From the NCBI GenBank assembly GCA_009746045.1, contig RPFO01000115.1:1266734-1330733 (forward strand): 64,000 bases of DNA, written 5' to 3'. The notes beneath the pieces are model-generated. The model was given only the letters and a program-made list of their open reading frames with translations. It searched no databases and was not told the origin of the DNA. A program made the position numbers and the translations under genes. This stretch comes from Mesostigma viride. Lineage: Eukaryota > Streptophyta > Mesostigmatophyceae > Mesostigmatales > Mesostigmataceae. Of this stretch, positions 28,201 through 38,889 are shown one piece after another (the first letter of the stretch is position 1; the number at the start of each line of letters is the position of its first letter).

Positions 28201-28306
28201 CATTCCCAGACGTCCCACGTTCAGCAGCAACACTTTCAGGCTCCGAAATTCCGTCGACAGTGGAAGATGCCGTTTTGGCAACTTTTCGCGGCGGAGGCCG
28301 AACCAT
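21417..28306 (-). CDS. Bromodomain-containing chromatin protein, 4 exons
   Basis: Reads acetylated lysines on histones or other nuclear proteins (family role). Exons on the minus strand: 28306-26982, 26646-26505, 25865-22856, 22117-21417 (5,178 nt, 1,725 aa), all phase-consistent. The bromodomain, about residues 430-528, is split over three exons. Helix Z ends exon 1 (TELVKLIRQLIG); exon 2 holds HGFFLDPVTDDVAPNYSVVI and PMCFATM; exon 3 begins DDFTLVCNNATVYN with the acetyl-lysine-binding Asn. It resembles BRD7/9-type domains. The rest is long, disordered and Ala/Gly/Pro-rich. Late in exon 3 lie EWRCRWLDASLRQL (about 23600-23680) and SRHPLFSR (about 22860), loosely like plant KANSL1-related bromodomain proteins. 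The last exon is low complexity, so the C-terminus is less certain. Start ATG at 28306. Confidence 0.8.
22205..22267. repeat. (GT)n microsatellite in bromodomain intron 3
   Basis: About 25 GT units and a short imperfect extension, lying in the intron between 22118 and 22855. Alternating purine-pyrimidine, so Z-DNA-prone and length-variable. Confidence 0.9.
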
Positions 28307-28921
28307 TGTCGATGTAACAAACAGGCGGACTTTGGAAGCCCGGAAATGGACGCCGGACGCGGATCATCAGCCCTCCTGGCAAATCCCCATCTGGCAGTCG
28401 TGATCATGTGACGAAAGCAATCATGACAAATGTTTGCTCAGTTTAGTGAAAACGTCTTTGACCATCGACGGCAAGCCTCATAACAACTCGCTTGTTGCAC
28501 TTTCTATGGCACAAGCTCGTAAGTGCCCCTGCATCCTCAGCAATGTTGCTAAGTCGGTTTTACAAATCTGCTCGATTTTGCACGCGAAGACACCATCGCT
28601 TCGTGGCATGTGTTCCGTACCTTAGTGCGCAGCATAAGGTATTATGACTTTAACTGCGTCGTTCTGGCCAAACATGTGAGATGCCTTTACACTGAACCGG
28701 TATCAGCGGAGGATCTGGGGCCTGGGCATCTGGCGACTGGCAATTGTTTGACCCCACTTGGACCCTTACAGTGGTGACTTTTTCGTCCGACCGGATCTTC
28801 CGGTTCGGCAAGCCCGCTCCCAAAGCAATTTCATCTCAAGAGTCAAGGGGTGATGGCAGAAGGACAAATCAGATTCTGACGGCTTGGATACGCGCGGCAA
28901 CGGTCCTGAACATCAAAATAT
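28307..28921. other. Upstream region of the bromodomain gene
   Basis: No gene found. It should hold the minus-strand promoter and 5' UTR; no defined core element is visible. Confidence 0.35.
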
Positions 28922-28968
28922 CAGTTGTTGTTGTTGTTGCCCACGCCGCACATGGGCAGAAATATCAG
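28922..28968 (-). repeat. Minimal retroposed 3' end flanked by a 10-bp direct repeat
   Basis: The 3'-end core seen at 1-53 is present as about 35 bp, (TTG)n plus CCCACGCCGCACATGGGCAG. It is flanked on both sides by AAATATCAGT, which is the likely target-site duplication. On the minus strand the element ends in (CAA)n. It is an extremely 5'-truncated insertion. Confidence 0.7.
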
Positions 28969-29978
28969 TGGCGCCAAGGTTGTGCATTCTTGCTCCCTCC
29001 AGAGTCTAGATTACACATAAGCAGGGCGTCAGCAACACATGCTGACAACATCTTGGTGTACATAAGCGACGGTAAATTCCACCAACTCTTAATTTACACG
29101 GTACAACGATAACCCTGTCGGACCACCGGCGCGGGAATAAACTCAACTCAACTCAACTGTACAACTCCCGCTGAGGCGCTGGCTAGTGGCTACTGTATGC
29201 CCGGCGCAGGCGGCGCTGCCCGCTGATCTTGAATCGCGTGAGCAGTCGTTGTATCATAGACGTGTACTTGTATCATACAGTACTCGGTATAGCGGGGACC
29301 CCAGGGGATGAGTTATCCGACAGTCAACTAGCCTGGGTATGGCTACGTACGCACTAATACGCTATACAGTATGCTTTGAGAAAAAGATCAGTTCCTGCTC
29401 GCCTGTGATCAGGAAAAAAACGTAGCGAGGCTATGGCGGCGTAGAGGATAGCAGGCGATAGCTTCGGCCATCCGCGACCAGCGACATACCAACGGATTCG
29501 CCGTGAAAAGGTGCGTCTAACGATACCCATATAAGCAACTTTCATTTGGTCCTTGAGCCGCCACGCTATCTGTGATGTCGGCTGGCAAGGCGTACAGGAA
29601 GTATGACGGCTGATGCCTAGAGGCATACAGAATAGCGTGACGGCTCACTACAAATGGACCTGGAATAGTGGTAGAACAGCTCAGGAAGCTGGACGCTTCC
29701 TGGTAGTGCTGTTTCTACTCACCCTTTACACCTTTAACCATGCGATCCTGCTGAGGAACAGGCTCTCGCATAACTCGGTGACCGGAAGTCACCATGACAC
29801 CCGATACAGACCCAACCTGACATTGCAGTCACGGATGGTGCAATGCAGGCTTCCCCCCAGCATAACCCCTGGAATGGGACACCTTTTTTCGCTATCTAAC
29901 TCTTTATTGCTCCTGTTGTCCTCGTTGTCATACCTGTTCCGGCGGCACGGCTGCCGGTCCTACCCCATGATCTCGACA

Positions 29979-30107
29979 TGATGCCCTCCTCAACTGGCTC
30001 TATCGAGGAAGCGACAGCGCAGGACGACCCCTCGGCCAAACGGGCGCAGCCAACGGTCACCACAGCCGACGCAACCAAGCGGGCGCGTGCGTCGTCTTCC
30101 AAGGCAT
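29979..30107 (+). CDS. Small Ala/Ser/Lys-rich open frame before ORF2
   Basis: Forty-two codons starting with ATG at 29979 and ending TGA 54 bases before the ORF2 start. Composition (acidic then KRA/TKRARASSSKA) resembles the charged termini of the ORF1 proteins at 35.5 and 50.1 kb, but I see no alignable domain. It may be an ORF1 remnant or chance. Confidence 0.3.
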
Positions 30108-30161
30108 GAGAGGTACGCCAACGCTCGCATCCTTCTGCATTCTCTCCCCTTCTACTAACTT

Positions 30162-33100
30162 ATGAGTCAACTTACTATAATATCTTGGAACGTTCAGGGT
30201 TTAAATACTTATGGTGTTCGCACCCAGGGACAGTCTAAAATATCTGCGCTCCAGGCACAACTAGCCAGTATCACCCAACCCTATGTCGGCCCATCTCATG
30301 AAATCTGGGTAGGCCTACAAGAACATAAATTTCCTGGAATAGACGCCAAAGCGCTACAATCCTTTACAAGACGCACCCCAGACATGGAACGCAGATGGGC
30401 ATGGGCACGGGGGACTAGTGGAGGCACTGCATTGCTACAATATCGACGTCCGCCACACCCTCATGTTCAACTGCACCCATGGGCCCAGCACACAGATACT
30501 GCTCCCAACACATGGCAGGGTCGCTGGACCCGGCAATGCATCTCCTGGGGCGGTAAGACTGGCTATATTATATCGGTATATGCCCCCAACGAACACTCTG
30601 ACCGTATAAAATTTTTTGATGATTTGTTTGCTATGGTTGCCCCCCTCCTGGACCAATCTCATGAGGTCATACTAATGGGTGACTTTAATGTTGACCTAGA
30701 CCATGGCCTTGGGCTTGAGACGACCTCGTTAGCCAACCACCTCACACGCCTCTCACTACAGGATGTTATCAAACCTCGCGACCATCTGCATACTCGAGAG
30801 TCCACTCGTCAGGGCACCCGCATCACTAGCCGTCTAGACTACATATTTATGTCACCTTTTTGGGCATCCCTCATTTGTCACGCAGAGGTCATACGCTCCA
30901 CAGTTTTTTCTGATCACTACCCCTGCCTTCTCACCATGGTGTATCACTCCAGCCCCCCCAGAGGACCAGGCGTCCCTCGCCTCAATAAAAAGCTGCTGGC
31001 TGACCCCGCCTTTCGCTCCCTAGTCCGAGAACAATGGCGGGACTGGAAAACCAAGCAAGTAGAATACCCAAGCACTACTCTCTGGATGCAAGCATGCCTC
31101 TCGCACATCCTTGACTCCTCTAAGGCCTACGATCTAGAACAACGCCGCATAAAAGGCAAAGACTACAATTACTACAAACGCGTTATTACTATGTTGCAAT
31201 CCAAACCCCGCCTAGCCCCGCACGAGTTAACACGACTGCAACTGTGCCAGACTGAGATGGATAAGCTACGCCTTGAACGCCACGCAGAAGCCCTAGATGT
31301 GGAAAATACATGGTGGCATGTCAAGGGTGAACGAATGAATAAGGAATTCTTTGCATTTATCCCACCCCCGCGCTCACAAACCACCATCACAGAAATTACA
31401 GACGAGACTGGCACCCATACCACCCCCAAGACATCCTACAATCTGGACATGCTTTTTTCTCCACCCTGTTCCGACAGAACCCGACCCTCTGCAAATACAG
31501 CCACACAAAAAATCCTCGATGCAATTCCCCACCGCCTCTCTCCGTCACAACAAGCTCTACTAGACGCCAGCCCCACTATGGAAGAAACATCTCTAGCACT
31601 CCAACATCTCAAAACCGGTAGCGCACCTGGTGCAGATGGCCTTCCAGTAGAGTTTTTTAAAACGTTCTGGCCCCTCATAGGCAGGGATCTATACCAATGC
31701 ATCCTGGAAATCTGGAACACCGAAACTGTTGTGGGCCAGTGGTCGGAAACAATCCTCATCCTCTTACACAAAAAAGGGGATAAAACAAGTTGGAAAAATT
31801 ATAGACCCATTCGCATGCTCACAGTCCCTTACAAACTAGCCAGCAAACTCTTGCAACGCCGTTTCTACAGTGTACTAGATAATCTGATCGGCCCGGAACA
31901 AGTTGGATTCAGGTCCAACCTACACATCAGCGACAGCATCACCATGATCATGGACATTGTTGATGACGCATGGCGCAACAATATTATAGGTCTTATTTTA
32001 TTTTGGGATTTTGAAAAGGCATTCGACCGCATATGTTGGAAATACCTCGAGGCTATACTACACGGGCTTGGATTTGGACCTAAACTTATTAAGGTCAGTC
32101 TAGGCATGATCAAATCCCTCACTTGGCACCTACTAATTAATGGACATAAATCCCAATAGGCCATAGCACACGCTCTCTCCCACAAGGCGACTGTCTCTCT
32201 CCCCTTCTCTTTCTGCTCGCTCACGCTGGCCTCTTCTTTCTTCATCAACAGGACAGCCGTATTCAAGGCTACCCCCTCCCTCACCACACACGTGGTCTGT
32301 TTCAAACTGCTTACGCCGATGACACTACTAACATTTGCACCTCCCTGCGTGATGTTGATGCTGTGCTTGACAACATATCTACATACTGTACCGCCTCCCA
32401 ACAACGCTGCAACGTGCAAAAGTCCACGGGCTTGCATATTGGCAGAACAACCAACCCGACTCTCCAACCTACTAACCTGGCGGTGACATGGGTCCCGCCA
32501 GGAGGATACCACCTTTTGCATAACTGCCCTATCGGTCGGACAGCCGAAGGGAGGTTATTGGAAGTCAAAACCTTTTTATACGACGAATCACAACAACTGG
32601 GCAAACTTACTGGTGTACAACAGGTGGCCAACCGCTGGGCTGGCGTACACCGCCTCAGCCTCCGGGGCAAGGTCCTCGTTACGAACCAGCTGCTGTTCTC
32701 CAAGCTGCTGTACTTCGGTCAGGCCCACCCACCGGATGAACACACCGTGTCTCTTATTCAACGACTGGGGCATAACTTTGTTTGGAAAAAATCGAGCGAT
32801 CTCAGCCGCCAGGTACACGGATGGATCAGAGAGTCAATGTCTTTTATGCCGTGGCCTCTTGGAGGACTAGGCTTACACAATATGCAATGGCGTTTATGGT
32901 CTGTGTATGCCAAACAAGTTATCTCTGCCCACATTGGTGTCAACACCCACCCTGGATGTCTTCTGGCACGTGTAACCCTCTCACGTCTTACTCATCACTC
33001 CAATGGTATTTCCTGGCACTCTGGAGCCGCACTGCTTACTGCTCGCCTCCCCTCCCCGAAGCTCACCAGAGGTCTTCCTTGGTACTGGGCTCGTATATGG

Positions 33101-34559
33101 CAAGGCTTTATGGCACTTAAACCCGACCGCCTACTATTCCCCACACTACGTGAGGAAGTTGCACGCCAACCCCTATTCTTTAATGATATATACCTCAACC
33201 CCCTTAATCGCCCCTTTGGATGCTTAAGTGGCCCTAACCCCTATGAAGGCTTCATAACATCCCCCCACCCTGTAACCACTATTCTCCACCTGTATATTCT
33301 CCACGGTGACTGCTACCGCCTCTTAACATATAACGAACTGGCTGCCTGGGTCCCCAATATGCCTACTTATGCTGCCTGGGCCGCGCTAGTACAAGCCATA
33401 CCCCCCGCTGGCACACACTCATGACTTCTCCCCGTGCCCCCTATAAAGCTGGTGAATGGTGCTGCTTTTGTCCATACAGCACGACCGCAACATGCTCGGG
33501 GAAGGTGATCGCAGAACTCCCCCTTGGAACCCTGCACGTTCAACTACTGGCGCCGCTGAGCGGCCACAATGGCTGTCTGGCTCAACTTACAACTGCAGTG
33601 GTGTTCCTCCCCACCCAGCTATGCCACCGGATTCGGGTTGTACCTTGGTCCCTTGAACAATCATGTGTATACCAACCCAACCCCAACCTTCCAGACGCTG
33701 CTATTATTTGGCTACATGTGGGATCAACCCGCCTGGACATGTTGTCATTGGATCCAGTGGAATTTGGCTGGGTGCTAAATCAGGGTGACAGCAGAACTGT
33801 AAAAGGCCTTTACGAGTACACGGCAGAGTGGGGCTACACAATGCTCTTGCATAAAAACCATCAATTCCACCCCGGACGGACACGCTGGGGCGCTACTGAG
33901 TGGCCTGGCCACACCTGGGTCCGCAACATCACCCTCGCCGCTGACCACCCGCTGATTGATCGCCGCGCGACCGACGTACAACACCTCTTGATGCACCGGT
34001 CCATCGGGGTGGGGAGATCCTCCACCGGCGATTTCAACACCCTGCTACATGTTTATGTACCAACCCCACTGAAACTGTGGAACACCGATTTTTATGGTGT
34101 AACCTCCAGGGAGTTTGGACCTGGTTGATTGGTTTATGGGCAGCCTGGACGTCTGAGCCTATCATACCGGTGTCTACCCGCTCAATTATCTTTGGCATCA
34201 CTGGCACCCCTGGCCTTGAGCTCACCTTTTCACAACAAGCGTGGATATGGCTCCGCACATGCATGTTATATACAATCTGGACGGTGCGAAACGATGTGGT
34301 GTTCAATAGGCGCACAGTTTTCGACAAAGCTGGGGTTCTCTCACGCTTCATTTACCTATGGAACTCCGGCATGCGACGCTACTGGATGGTTGCAAATGAA
34401 CAAAACAAAATCTGGGACCCTGGCGCGGACCAGGATAAGCCCAGCCCACTTGAGATCTTTCATGACCTCATGGGCAAAAACAGGATCTTTACCCACATGC
34501 CCAATGACAACCCATTAGAAGTCCAGTGGCTTCCGTGGTCTAGTAAAGCTCCGTTTTAG
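30162..34559 (+). pseudogene. L1-type ORF2: AP endonuclease, reverse transcriptase and zf-RVT, frameshifted
   Basis: Would nick the target and copy element RNA by target-primed reverse transcription. The endonuclease is intact to the eye: SWNVQGLN, LQEHKFPG, MGDFNVDLD, SRLDYIFMS, SDHYPCL. RT blocks follow: GADGLPVEFFKTFWP, KNYRPIRMLTVPYKLASK, GPEQVGFR, LFWDFEKAFDRICW. The frame ends at a stop (32157-32159) with a shift. In the next frame come LPQGDCLSPLLFLLA and YADDTT, continuing to 33424. A third frame runs from 33421 to about 34040, and the original frame returns with the CxxC...ETVEHRFLWC zf-RVT-like end and TIWTVRNDVVF to the stop at 34557-34559. Three frameshifts make it inactive as read, unless some are assembly errors. 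Base composition is lower in GC than the ORF1 copies, so it belongs to a different family. Confidence 0.88.
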
Positions 34560-34690
34560 CCACTGACATCTTGATACCCTAGGCTTAGCAGGGATTACCT
34601 ATTGGCTATATTTGGAATAAACGTACACCTATTTACCTGGAAATACGCTATACAGTATGCTTTACCCACGTGCCCAATGACAACCCATTA

Positions 34691-34763
34691 CAGTCATTCC
34701 CGCGTTAAGTTGCGATCTCCCCCTAAAACTTGGCGCCGCAACTTAACGCGGGAACGCAACGGT
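34691..34763. mobile_element. Short inverted-repeat element (MITE-like), copy 1
   Basis: Begins CAGTCATTCCCGCGTTAAGT after TA and ends with GCAACTTAACGCGGGAA plus a degenerate end before TA. Arms are complementary around a GGCGCC-containing centre. TA flanks suggest a Tc1/mariner-type derivative. It interrupts LINE-derived sequence (CCCAATGACAACCCATTA). Confidence 0.6.
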
Positions 34764-35376
34764 AGAATTAGGCTAGCAGCCCACCACCTCCTCCTCTGAC
34801 GGACATCTATACGGCATTCGACAGCTCTCGTCAAGCCCGATCCAGCTGCAGCGTCAAAGCCGGCCAAAGTCCATTTTCCAGGCCAGATATTTTGTACCGA
34901 AAGGCGGGCTGCACTGAAACACGCCGTGGGCAGCCACGCAGTGCCTGCGTTTTATACCACAAATGTGTGTTTTAACCCTCTGACTTCGGCTCTCTTTTTG
35001 GCGGGTTACTTAATTGCCAGCCGGCTTCACGTTTGAATTAATGTGACAACTAAACATGGGAACAGTCGTGATGAGGGAAGCTTCATTTACTGTCAAAGAC
35101 CTGCATGTGAACAATACTTAATGACGCAACCTTGTCTTTGCCCTTCTGTGGAGCATTCGGCATGATGGTGGTAATTTCCATCAAGATGTCTCAATTACAG
35201 ACCCTGCATGGTCGTGGATTCTTATGTACCGCAGCCGCCCGCAGGCTGCAAAACTGAATTTGTAAGGTTGCATTCACGCTTTTCACCCAATGAAGCCAGC
35301 CGGGGAAATTTGCGGGCGGGGAAATTTGCGCGCCAGTGGGGCTTGCGTGTTCCCAGACGAAAATGGCTGACGGCGG
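34764..35376. other. Gene-free spacer between retroelements
   Basis: No open frame with recognisable similarity. Contains unassigned AT/GC-mixed sequence leading into the 5' region of the ORF1 copy. Confidence 0.4.
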
Positions 35377-36890
35377 TATGGCTGACGGCGGAGCTCAGAT
35401 CTTTTGCGTCTGAGCCCCAAATTCGGTCAGACCACCTGCATTCGATGCGCCTTTCTAAGACGCACTTGCCAGTATAAACGGTTACGGCTGCCACGCAGTA
35501 TAGACAAAGTTACGCACGTGACCAGCTATGACGACTACCAAAGCAAAACGAGGGCTGGAAAAGGAGCTGGCACAGCTTCCCAGCGCCCAGCCCAACCCTC
35601 TCGCCCTCGCCATTGTTCAGCCGACAGGCTTACCCGCCAAACCCTCGCCAAGCGCCTCGCCTGAGCCCAAGAAACCCTGCCACGATCGAAAATGGAGCGA
35701 GTTCCTCCCCGGCGACCGACGATTCGCCTTCACCCGGTGGCAAGCATTGTCGCCGCAGGCATGCATCGAGGTTCTCCAGTTCCTCGAACAGGAGCGGAAG
35801 CTCTTCGTACCCAAGGAGGGGGCGGCTATCGACTACAATGGAGACATGTCCTGGCTCTATGCTTTGGACGAAGTAGAACAACGCCTGATTATCCTGACCA
35901 GCCCGAATTCCAGATCCGCCTCGGCGACATCACCAGAACGCTCCGCACCCCAGCCCCCGCACAGCCGGCAGCCCCATCGGCTTCCTCCCTCGGCAAGGAT
36001 GATATCCGCGCAGTGCTGGAGGAGCACGTGACCTGGCCGCTGGCCGAGCAGCTGACATCGCTGAACACCACGCTCAACAAAGTCGAGGCCCGGGTCTCCA
36101 ACGTGGAAACCAAGGTCGTCCACAAGCTACAACCCCAGTTCACGGCGCTACACACCACGGCGCAGGCTTCGGAAACGCATGCTGCACTTGTCTCTCGCCT
36201 TAACCAGGTGGAGGGCAAGTGTGGCGTGCTCCTGAAGAAGCTTGAGGCCATCACCGCCCACACCGAGGCCCTGGCCACACAGGTCCCCAAGATAGCGGCG
36301 CAGACGGCCACCATTGCATCCCAGCCACCCCGGCAGGATGCTGGCGACCTCCCGCCGCTCTCCTACGCGGACCTGCTGCGGTCAGCGACCGCCTCCACCA
36401 CCGACGCCATCGCCACAAAGCTCCAGGAGCTGGAGGACCACCGCCAGGCCCAGCAACGGGAGGTCACCGACCGCGCTCGCCGCGAGTGCCGAGTGGTGCT
36501 ACGTCGCTTCCCCCAGAAGCCAGGTGAGACGTCAACCTCTCTTGCTGACGAGCTCAAGAACCAGCTTCTTACCCTCATGGGCCTGGTAGGTGAGGTAGAA
36601 CTGCGTGGGTGCCACCGCCTTCCCCACTCACGGGACAAGGCGGCTCCCCCACCAGTCCTACTCACCTTCCCCTCCCCTGAGGATAAGCAGCGGTTCCTCT
36701 CTCGTCGCAAGCGGTTGCACGACCTCACCTGGACGCTGGATGACGACCTCACCCCGCTCAGCAACAGCAGCGACGCGACCTGTGGCCGGAATACCTCCGC
36801 CATAAGCAGGACCCCCAGAAGCCCAAGGTGTACTGGAGGGGCGGGGACCTGATGATCAACCACAAGATGTGGGCGCCCCCAGCGGGCTAG
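35377..36890 (+). pseudogene. LINE ORF1 protein copy A with shared 5' leader, frameshifted
   Basis: ORF1 proteins bind element RNA and act as chaperones. The leader (ATGGCTGACGGCGGAGCTCA at 35377) matches that of copy B at 49940. The coding part starts at ATG 35528 (MTTTKAKRGLEKELAQL), has a Pro/Ala-rich linker, then shifts frame near 35880. The long second frame has a coiled-coil-like section (LNTTLNKVEARVSNVETKV) and an RRM-like core (RECRVVLRRFPQKPG, PVLLTFPSPEDKQRFLSRRK). A second shift near 36760 restores the C-terminus (QQRRDLWPEYLRHKQDP, VYWRGGDLMINHKMW) to the TAG at 36888. Layout matches L1 ORF1p. No ORF2 follows. Confidence 0.75.
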
Positions 36891-37075
36891 AATAGCAATA
36901 GCCCTAGCTTGTAACCATTGGCGTCACTGCCGCTAAGGCAGCCATGCCTAGATGTCGCCTAGCTGTGCCAACACACCTAGTCACGTGCCGCCAACGCACG
37001 GTACACAACCAGCCATAGCCTTAGCCTAGTCCTAGTACAGCCATGCTACGCCCTGGCTATGTTCTCCTTTCCCAC
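36891..37075 (+). repeat. LINE linker/3' region following ORF1 copy A
   Basis: Sequence after the ORF1 stop (ACGGTACACAACCAGCCATA, GCCATGCTACGCCCTGGCTA) recurs at 49858-49892 and 51894-51945 on the plus strand. It also recurs at 53090-53125 and 54170-54215 on the minus strand, where the last again follows an ORF1 end. Confidence 0.7.
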
Positions 37076-37330
37076 ACAGCAAAATATGGTGTTGTTCTTT
37101 CTCAGTTACATCGTTTTTCCCGTCTTTGTTCTTATCGTGTTGATTTCATCACGACTCTTGTTGAACTCTTGCAGCGTTTATTGGTCAAAGACTATGACCG
37201 AGCCATTATGCTCCGTCAAGTCCGATGTTTTTTGCAACGTCACCCACATCTGTTCGGTGCTGCCCCTTGGCACAAGCTCTACAAACAGGTCGTGGACCGG
37301 CTGGATCGCATAGTATCTCCGCACATCTGA
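37043..37330 (+). CDS. Short open frame, possible RT-thumb remnant
   Basis: Ninety-five codons. The stretch LSQLHRFSRLCSYRVDFITT followed by LVELLQRLLVKDY resembles the pattern near the C-terminus of Penelope-like reverse transcriptases (PysQ-R-RiCs-dF, then a leucine-rich helix and GY). A second frame to 37536 continues without a recognisable domain. Not flanked by other RT blocks, so likely a fragment; identity is tentative. Confidence 0.3.
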   Translation: MLRPGYVLLSHTAKYGVVLSQLHRFSRLCSYRVDFITTLVELLQRLLVKDYDRAIMLRQVRCFLQRHPHLFGAAPWHKLYKQVVDRLDRIVSPHI

Positions 37331-37837
37331 ACCCTGTGATGCCAGATCTCCTTTGCGGCCGTTCCGAGCTTGGCACTGGATTCGTTGTCCACATCGTCGC
37401 GTCGCTGCCGCAACACGATGTTTTCTGGCATCCGCGGGCTTTTGGTTCCCGCCGCACATTTGAAAGTGCTGTCCTCCGGCTTTTTGCCTTTGCACCGTGT
37501 GCAGTTCTTGGACGTTTGGAATCATGGCATGGCTAACGTGATGACTGACTAGCTAGACCTTTTCAGTGGTTTTCCATTTGCGGGTATTTCCTCGTAAATG
37601 GTGGGAGAGCGATCGCAGCAATGGTGCTCACCACTAGACACTCCCGGCCAGTTAGGCTAGAAACACACGCCCTGATCAAGCATGCTGTTTCCGGCCCCAC
37701 CGTCTAGGTCATCTAGTCGCTCCACACGTAAGCCAGCCATAATTTCAATGCACAAGGATACACATTTCCATCACCATTCATCTTCATCATCCTGAACGAC
37801 TCGAAAACGCGGAAAAGATAACGGCAGGCTCGAGCTA
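37331..37837. other. Unassigned spacer
   Basis: No gene or repeat recognised apart from weak continuation of the open frame to 37536. Confidence 0.35.
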
Positions 37838-38142
37838 CCATGGTCCGGATTCTCCCGATTTCTGGCCTGCGCTGGTTGTCTCTTTGATGTTCAGATTACT
37901 TGCCCACGCTCCTTGCTATGATATGCTCACATGGGTCTTATTGCACCCACAGTTTGCCGGATCGTTAGCCTGTCCTTTTTAGCTAGCCGCGCCCGATTGC
38001 AGCTGTGGCATGCCTTTGGCATGAAGGAGACTGGGGGTCTCTGCCCTTTCTCCTGTAGCGCACACACAGGGATTAAAAGCACTTTGGTGCTCCGTGACTC
38101 CCCAACGGGAACACGAGTTTAATTAATTAATTAATTAATTGC
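37838..38142 (+). repeat. Retroposon 3' end with hairpin and (TTAA) tail, copy b
   Basis: About 250 bp shared with 51906-52187 (TTGCACCCACAGTTTGCCGG, GGCATGCCTTTGGCATGAAG). It ends in a hairpin, GGTGCTCC and GGGAACAC around GTGACTCCCCAAC, then (TTAA)n at 38118-38140. Confidence 0.75.
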
Positions 38143-38232
38143 GTATTTTGCCGCCTAAAATCACGTAGCGGGTCCGGACTTAACAAAAAATGGCCCCCTG
38201 CGCGGCCAAAAATGGCCTGACACCTACAAATT

Positions 38233-38363
38233 GAGTCATTACCGCGTTAAGTTGCGATGCCTGGCCTCCATGCTTAAGTTGCGGTCGCCCCCCAAACTTC
38301 GGCGCCGCAACTTAACGCGGGAACGCAACCTTAAGAAACGCAACTTAACGCGGGAATGACTGT
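38233..38363. mobile_element. Inverted-repeat element (MITE-like), copy 2, 131 bp
   Basis: Left end GAGTCATTACCGCGTTAAGT and right end complementary to ACAGTCATTCCCGCGTTAAG, about 22 of 25 matching. The centre has a second inverted pair around GGCGCC. Same family as 34691-34763. Confidence 0.7.
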
Positions 38364-38804
38364 AGAAGTCCAGTGGCTTCCGTGGTCTAGTAAGGCTCCG
38401 TTTTAGCCACTGACTGACATCTTGATACCCTAGGCTTAGCAGGGATTACCTACGTACTGGCTATATTTGGAATAAACGTACACCTATTTACCTGGAAATA
38501 TGCTATACAGTATGCGATCTGGACCATCCGGAACGAGACGGTTTTCAAAATGCGGCACGAGAACACCAAAGCCGCCGTGGTGAGGCGGTTTATCTTCCTC
38601 TGGAACTCAGCAATGCCGTCGCCGGCGCTTGGCTCTTGGCGCATGAACAATACAAGGTGTGGGACCCCGGGCCCAACAACGCCAGGCCGGGCCCAGCCCC
38701 TTGGAGATCTTCCATGCTCTCCTGGGACGCAACAGGGTGTTTACCTGCATTCCTCACGTACGCGCGTCACTTGGCTCCCCTGGTCACATAATGCTCCTTT
38801 CTAA
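38364..38804 (+). pseudogene. Two fused LINE ORF2 3' fragments
   Basis: 38364-38500 nearly repeats the L1 3' end at 34508-34642 (GAAGTCCAGTGGCTTCCGTG). It then joins a different ORF2 C-terminus at about 38505-38804: YAIQYAIWTIRNETVFKMRH, RFIFLWNSA, then a shifted frame to WLPWSHNAPF and stop. Both are zf-RVT-type tails from related L1 subfamilies. Confidence 0.7.
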
Positions 38805-38889
38805 ACCTTTCACCTATCACACTACCCTCAGGGGGTAACCAGCTGGTCGGTCGCCATACGTGGTACCTCTTAACTCGCGTTATTACATA

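Larger units (their letters stand above)
29355..34664 (+). mobile_element. Near full-length L1-like retrotransposon, about 5.3 kb
   Basis: A 22-bp direct repeat (first 20 bases AATACGCTATACAGTATGCT) occurs at 29355-29376 and 34643-34664 and brackets a 5' leader, a small open frame, a large ORF2 and a 3' UTR. If this is the target-site duplication, the element is 29377-34642. Caveat: 14 bases of this repeat also follow the truncated L1 3' end near 38505, so part may belong to the element or to a shared target. There is no poly-A tail; the 3' UTR ends after TTGGAATAAACGTACACC and about 10 more bases. Confidence 0.6.
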
